Shown here piece by piece: positions 58,801 to 64,000 of a DNA stretch of 64,000 bases (the stretch's first letter is position 1; each line of letters begins with the position of its first letter). The DNA is from Pristionchus mayeri. Taxonomy: Eukaryota; Nematoda; Chromadorea; Rhabditida; Neodiplogasteridae. A program made the position numbers and the translations under genes. Under the pieces are notes generated by a model. The model did no database searches. It was not told the origin of the DNA and worked only from the letters and a program-made list of their open reading frames with translations. Where the stretch lies: contig BTRK01000006.1 of NCBI GenBank assembly GCA_036245805.1, positions 45,440,020 through 45,504,019 of the forward strand. The letters run 5' to 3'.

Positions 58801-61800
58801 GTTCCATGTAAGAATAAAACAAAATGAATTAAACAATAAATGAAGTAGTACGAAGATAAAATTCTGGGTAGTTGCGATAGTAATGATGGGGTCTCTTGAA
58901 CATATTTTGAGTGCACACCTCAGCAGTCCGTGGTCGCCGAAGAGATCACGCAGCTCGAGGGCCTGCACTTCAGTGCTGCCGTAAAGGAAGGAAGCGTCGA
59001 GGTAGGAGGTGAGCTGCGAGATGTGAATTATTGATATACAAATTACAGACAAACTGAATAGTTTAGTCTCATTACAAAGCTTAGGTTGACAGGAAAATGA
59101 TGTCGGCGCAATAAATGCTGTGTAACGTTTGGCCATTAAAAAAAATAAAATTTGTGCTCTCACGATGTTCATCTGCTCTCTCTGGGTGACTCTCTGGAAG
59201 AGCAGGGAGGTCTCGCCACTGCCGCAGATCGCACCCGACCGCTCGAACTCCATGCACGGGAACTTCTTGTAGATCTCGGCACTGAAGGTTTGCATATCGT
59301 CATTTCATCCAAATCGCAAAAGAAAACCGAACAAGCGGCATTCACGATATCAAGAGTAAAACAAATTTTGGAAATTATTCTTGATTCTGAGCGAAGTAGT
59401 CGCTATATTTTTTGAATACATACTTAGCGCTGTTGATCTTCGGGTCGTCCGGAAGGAGAGGGATATTGTAGCACGGGTCAACGTTCTCGCAGGTGCGATT
59501 GCACACAGCTCCGCCGGTGTAGGCAGTGCGAGAGAGTGCGAAGGGCGTGTGAGTAATATCGTGATCTGCAAAAAAATACGATTGCAAAACAAATTAATTT
59601 GATTAGTGGTTTACATATGATGACACTTGATCTAAGGGAACACCAACACGATAAGCATCTTCGATAAAGCCAGTTGCCAATCAATCGTGAAATACAAAGT
59701 GGTACTGTGTTCTCACCGACGATCTGTCCCCACTGCATGACGAAGACGGAGAGTGTCGTGTGTTGGGTGATCTCGGGAGTTGCGACGATTTGACGCGAAA
59801 CCTAAAATTGTGTACATTTCAAAAATTTGTATGTCCTCCTCTTTTTCAGTTCGGATAATAAAATGCGTACAATCTATTTGCGTTACAACTATTCACACGT
59901 TCTTGTTGTTTTGGCCTCTCAAAGATCCAATGCCTAAAGTGATCAAGAACAGTGAAATTGCGAATTCGTTCTCTGACCTGTCGCGGATTCGGAAGCACGA
60001 ATCCGTTGTAAAGCCTATCGGTATTCCATCCCACGGGCGTGTTGAAACCATTCTCATAGCGAGCCGGGAGCAGACGGATATGCGCAGTTTGAGCAGCGCC
60101 CCATTGAGGATGGTCGAGGTTGTTGCACTGGCCGTCGTAGGATCTGATATGGATAGGAGAATAGAATGTGGAAGGTAGAGTGCACTAAACAAATTGATTA
60201 ACAATTAGGATGATTTCAGTAAAGATAGAGGCATTTGCAATTTTGCTTACCGATACTTCATGTGGAAGCACATGTTCGAGCAGGGATTAGCGTTCTTGAA
60301 CAGACCGTTCTGGAAACACCAAACTAGCATGAATAACTGTGTCAATATAATGAAAAGCATCAATTTCCCACTTGGCATCCAGTCAGTTCCATGATGGAAT
60401 GGACATGGGCTGGAGCGAGAAGCAGTTCGAAGGATACGTTCTTGCCAGATATGTCGACGCCGTTGAGGTTGAGACCTGAATAGTGTTGTTATCTAAAAGA
60501 TAACGATCTATAGTGACAATAAACTGTCACTATATTGGATATTTTCAGAATTATGTATAAAACACGACTAGTATTGTGCGATTTTCCAATAAAATTGAAA
60601 CGGTATTCTCCACTGACCCTTCTCAACGTGCGCATTAACGAGCCGGAATGACTCCTCGTAGATCTCCCTCGCCTTGGTCATCTCCACTACCGTTGCGGGA
60701 ATGGCGAATCGGAAGAGCTTGCGCAGCTCGTCCACCGACTTAACCCCGCCCTTGGTCAGATCAGCCTTGGTCGAGTTGATCGCCCTGAATCGAACGAATT
60801 TTCGATGTTTTATGATTTGTATAATCAGTCCATATCTTGTCAATCTTGCTAAAAGTTGTAAAAATATTGAAAAATTATTTGTAAATACTTGATAACAACG
60901 GACTTGTTAACGTTCATGGTCGCCTTCTCGACGATGCTCTTCAGAGTGGCGTCGTCGAACGAGTCATCGATCGCTTGCAGGCCTTTTACCGTAACCCGTG
61001 CATCGGCCATCATCGACTCGACAGTGTTCGCTATCAAATAATGCCTTTATTAGACAAAAATATCAATTTTCGAAAATGCAACGAAGCAAGAGTTCGTAAT
61101 TCGGGTCACCATCTCTTCATTTCACCAGCCTTTCGAACGGTCGATCGGCGAGAAAGTGAGGGGTATGTGGAGGCGGCGACTGATTTTTTACTCTAAACGA
61201 CGCTACCTGCCATGCACGAGAAAATGCCGTCGTCCTGCCGAGCAATGCGCGAAATAGTGAGCTCAGTACCATCAGCAGAGATCTGCAGTTATTTTGATTA
61301 TTTCTTGTTTTTTATTCAAATGGTTTATCCTATTGTCTTCATTTTTACCTGGATGATTACGAAGACATTTTGTAGATCAACTCACAGCGAATCTTCCCCT
61401 AGCCCTCGGAATCTGGGATCCCTCGAAGAACCAGGAGATGGCGGGGCGAGGCACGCCGGTGGCCCGGCACCGCAGCGTCACCTGCACGCCCGGATCGACG
61501 GCGACGGGGAAGGGCGCGTCGGTGATGGTGGGAGGAACACTGAGAGTAGTGAAGAATGAACAGCCGACATCCGACATCACCGATAATAAAAATGTGTAAT
61601 TTGAGTACTACTTGAAATCTTCGCGTGACCAGTGAGAGGGCAATAATTAACCAGGATTTATATTTGGTAATGAAGCAATATGCGTTCATCGAATCTAACC
61701 TGCTCAGCAGATCCACTCGAATAGAGTGCTCGATGCGTCCATGGGCATTCGATACACGACAAGTGTAGCTGAAATAGTATATTATTAGAATTAATTCGTT

Positions 61801-64000
61801 ATTTTTTCCTTCAGCTGTCCATACGACTTGGGAAATCACATAAAAAATCACATTCATGCCAAGAGTAAAGAGTAAATCATGCAAACCTGCCCACATCCGT
61901 GTCCAATAAGGGATACACCTTCAGGATCTGACATCCATTCGAGAGTTCGTGCTTGCGAGAGTTGCTCAGTCGTTCGTTGCGGAAGAACCACTCGATTGTA
62001 GGGCGTGGATGTCCCGTAACCTAAATTTTAATTAATAAATAACCGAGCAATTTAAATTGTGAGCATTCTGAGAAACCTCGCAGTGCAACTTCGCGGGAGT
62101 TCCCTCGCGGAAGGTGTTGTCCGGGGACTTGAAAGTGAAAGAGGGCGCGAAACCACTTGAGGTTGAAGCGGACACGTGACGAGGAGACCTGAGAAAGTAT
62201 TATATATGATTTATTTTTGTATCGATACGATATTGATTGCGAAACCCGTACTCATCTCAATTTAAATACTCCATAACTTCACATGGAATCCATTTATTCC
62301 TTTCGTATGTGAACATTTCATGTTTTTTCGGCTGCATTAAATTTTCGACGTTCCTTGTTGCATCTAAATCGGTACCTGCCAGCAGATAGCTCCTTATCGC
62401 TGGCGCACGAGAAATCAGCCAGATCAGCACCCTTCAGAATCTTCAGATCGCCATTGTCAAGAACAGTTAGAGAGCGATCGATCTCCTTATCCCTGCAGTT
62501 CAGATGAGCTTAGAAGAACATCTAACAATGATAAAATGCATCAGCTAGAGCTGAGTTTGAGTTTATTTAATGAGTGACATATAACATGGCTAATAACTAT
62601 AAAATTCCGAGATAAGATTCTTCAGGACCAATACTCTTTCACTGCACGACCGGTAAAGAGTGCGTAAAATGAAGAGACGAAGGCTCGTGTATCGAACTCT
62701 CGGGGGGGGGGGGGGTGAAATTTGTCAAACGGACATTTGCCAAACGAGCCGCAGTTCGCCTGTAATTCGGCATGGCAACTTGGGAGTTGTTTCATTGTAA
62801 CTAATATGTGCTCCCTTAGAGTTTCTTATATTATAGATGGCTTGTTGCCAGGCAATCTTGAGTTTTCCTCAAGATCAACGTATTCATGGTTTGTGCGTTT
62901 CCATGACCGTTGATTCTGATTCGGAGTAAAACTCAAGATCGCCTGGCAACAAACCATCTATATGCAAATGTAGGGGAGCACATACTGATTGCAATGAAAC
63001 TACTCCCAAGTCGCTATGCCGAATTACAAGCGAACGGCGACTCGTTTGGCAAATGTCACCCCCCCCCCCCCCGAACTCTCAGATAAACTAGTAACAACGC
63101 TAACTTGTACAGCCAGATCGCGGATTCGCCATGAGGGCAGTGCAGTCGAGTGCTCTTCGTATCGGAGGAGACGACTTCAGCTGGAGCGCAGACGAGATCC
63201 GCAGCCTGAAAAGTAGAGCTCGAAATTCGGGTCGCCCTCTAATAATTTTTCGTACTCTCAAGACCGGTCTACGCATAGACTGAATCTTTCCCCTTATTTA
63301 CTGTAAATACACCCTCAATCTATGCAAAGTCTTGCAGGAGTGCCGCAAAAATTTGTCACGTACCGTGAGCTCAGCGACGTTCTCATTTATCAGCTGTTTG
63401 GGACTGTGACAGTGGGTTTCCCTTGAGTGGTGGCTACCGAGCACACCAAGGAATGGCTTTAGCCTGAAAATATTGGATTCTGGGAGGTCAAAAGTAGAGT
63501 TATCTTATTGGAAAAATGCTGTCATTTTTTCGTGTATGTCTTTGTGTTTATCTAGCACGCATGAAACATAATTTTTAAAAAAAAATCAAAAACAATTTTC
63601 CAATTTGAGAAATTTACTCAAAAGCTGCTGTAACCTGCAATCACAGTTGAGCGGGTTGTCATGAAGTCTGAGATGCTCCAATGCAGCCGCTTTCTCCCTG
63701 ATCAGAGGCGACAGCGAGCGCAGGTCGTTGAATGAGAGGTCGAGGGTTTGAAGCGAGGGAAGGTTGGTGAATGCTAATGGAGAGACGTACGATAATCTAA
63801 AATGAGGGATCTGGCATACCGAAGCAGATTACGGTAATCGAGTGCTCAGGAGGAGGCGCCCAAGTTGGAATTATCCTTATTTTATGATTGGCTGTCCCCT
63901 ACGCTAAAGTCAGTTACAAGTTGAATCCAGCCCTGAATCCAACTTGTGTTGCCTTGCATCCAACTTGCAAAGTCGCTTTAGCTTAGGGGAGGCACCCAAG
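55828..64000 (-). CDS. Peroxidasin (extracellular-matrix heme peroxidase), N-terminus outside window
   Basis: Many exons. From the right edge: LRR ([20 protein letters not shown]) and LRRCT (NPLNCDCRL, 63640-63800; [19 protein letters not shown] near 63400; [12 protein letters not shown] near 63190). Then two Ig domains ([20 protein letters not shown], 61900-62190; [19 protein letters not shown] to IFSCMAG, 61205-61540), a helical linker, and the peroxidase domain. This has distal-His [16 protein letters not shown] split over an intron at 59560-59740, [11 protein letters not shown], proximal-His [72 protein letters not shown] and FW. The end is a VWC module ([29 protein letters not shown]) with stop at 55828-55830. 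Peroxidasins form sulfilimine cross-links in collagen IV. Heme-pocket residues are present, so it is probably active. Confidence 0.93.
62702..63072. mobile_element. Foldback MITE, G-run family, in peroxidasin intron
   Basis: Terminal G runs (about 15) are followed by TGAAATTTGTCAAACGGACA on the left and inverted GTTTGGCAAATGTCA plus a C run on the right, flanked by GAACTCTC at 62694-62701 and 63073-63080 (8-bp duplication). It lies between the LRRCT-end exon and the first Ig exons. Confidence 0.9.
63892..63990. repeat. Short inverted repeat near right edge
   Basis: TCCCCTACGCTAAAG and CTTTAGCTTAGGGGA face each other over about 70 bp containing AAGTTG/CCAACTTG repeats, in a peroxidasin intron. 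Possibly a small MITE. Confidence 0.4.

Overview
The window looks like part of a nematode genome, probably a free-living rhabditid or diplogasterid. Genes are split into many small exons with very short introns (often 43-64 nt) and U-rich TTTCAG acceptors. The gene families are also typical: glycine/tyrosine/tryptophan-rich secreted peptides of the caenacin/NLP type, CTLD-VWA (clec) proteins, a str/srj-like chemoreceptor, an SVOP-like transporter, an M13 peptidase and a peroxidasin. Gene models were built by hand from translation plus GT/AG junctions, so exon edges are predictions.

Layout. 1-4.8 kb: unrecognised minus-strand exons, then a decayed class I phosphatidylinositol transfer protein (PITP) gene carrying an in-frame stop and about five exon frameshifts but intact splice sites. 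5.0-11.6 kb: two dead mariner elements, two foldback elements and a 5'-truncated lectin-like gene. 11.6-15.3 kb: an apparently intact CTLD-VWA-CTLD secreted gene. 16.2-18.3 kb: chemoreceptor. 19.2-22.9 kb: compact secreted M13 (neprilysin-like) gene with a 1-kb palindrome in an intron. 24.1-27.0 kb: SVOP-like MFS transporter. 27.0-28.5 kb: unrecognised coiled-coil-like gene. 29.3-30.0 kb: small secreted Cys-containing peptide.

31.6-51.0 kb is the most unusual part. It is an island of glycine-rich secreted peptide genes (three single-copy loci plus three copies of one gene) and three copies of a second small secreted gene that may have a fascin-like beta-trefoil fold. The multicopy genes lie inside two large, adjacent, nested inverted duplications (about 36.1-40.5 and 40.5-44.2 kb). 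The peptide genes share architecture (signal exon, then Gly/Trp exons joined by phase-1 introns that split a codon after its first base, usually TGG) and TATA/GATA-like core promoters about 40 bp upstream of ATG. Two 5'-truncated RTE-like LINEs and several foldback transposons are inserted here.

51-55.8 kb is gene-poor apart from a possible membrane-protein gene. 55.8-64.0 kb (minus) is most of a peroxidasin: LRR, LRRCT, two Ig domains, heme peroxidase and a C-terminal VWC module. Its N-terminus lies beyond the right edge.

Four foldback elements (14.6, 44.7, 52.2 and 62.7 kb) share a G-run plus GGACATTTGxGCAACG-like terminus and each has a perfect 8-bp target duplication, so they form one family.
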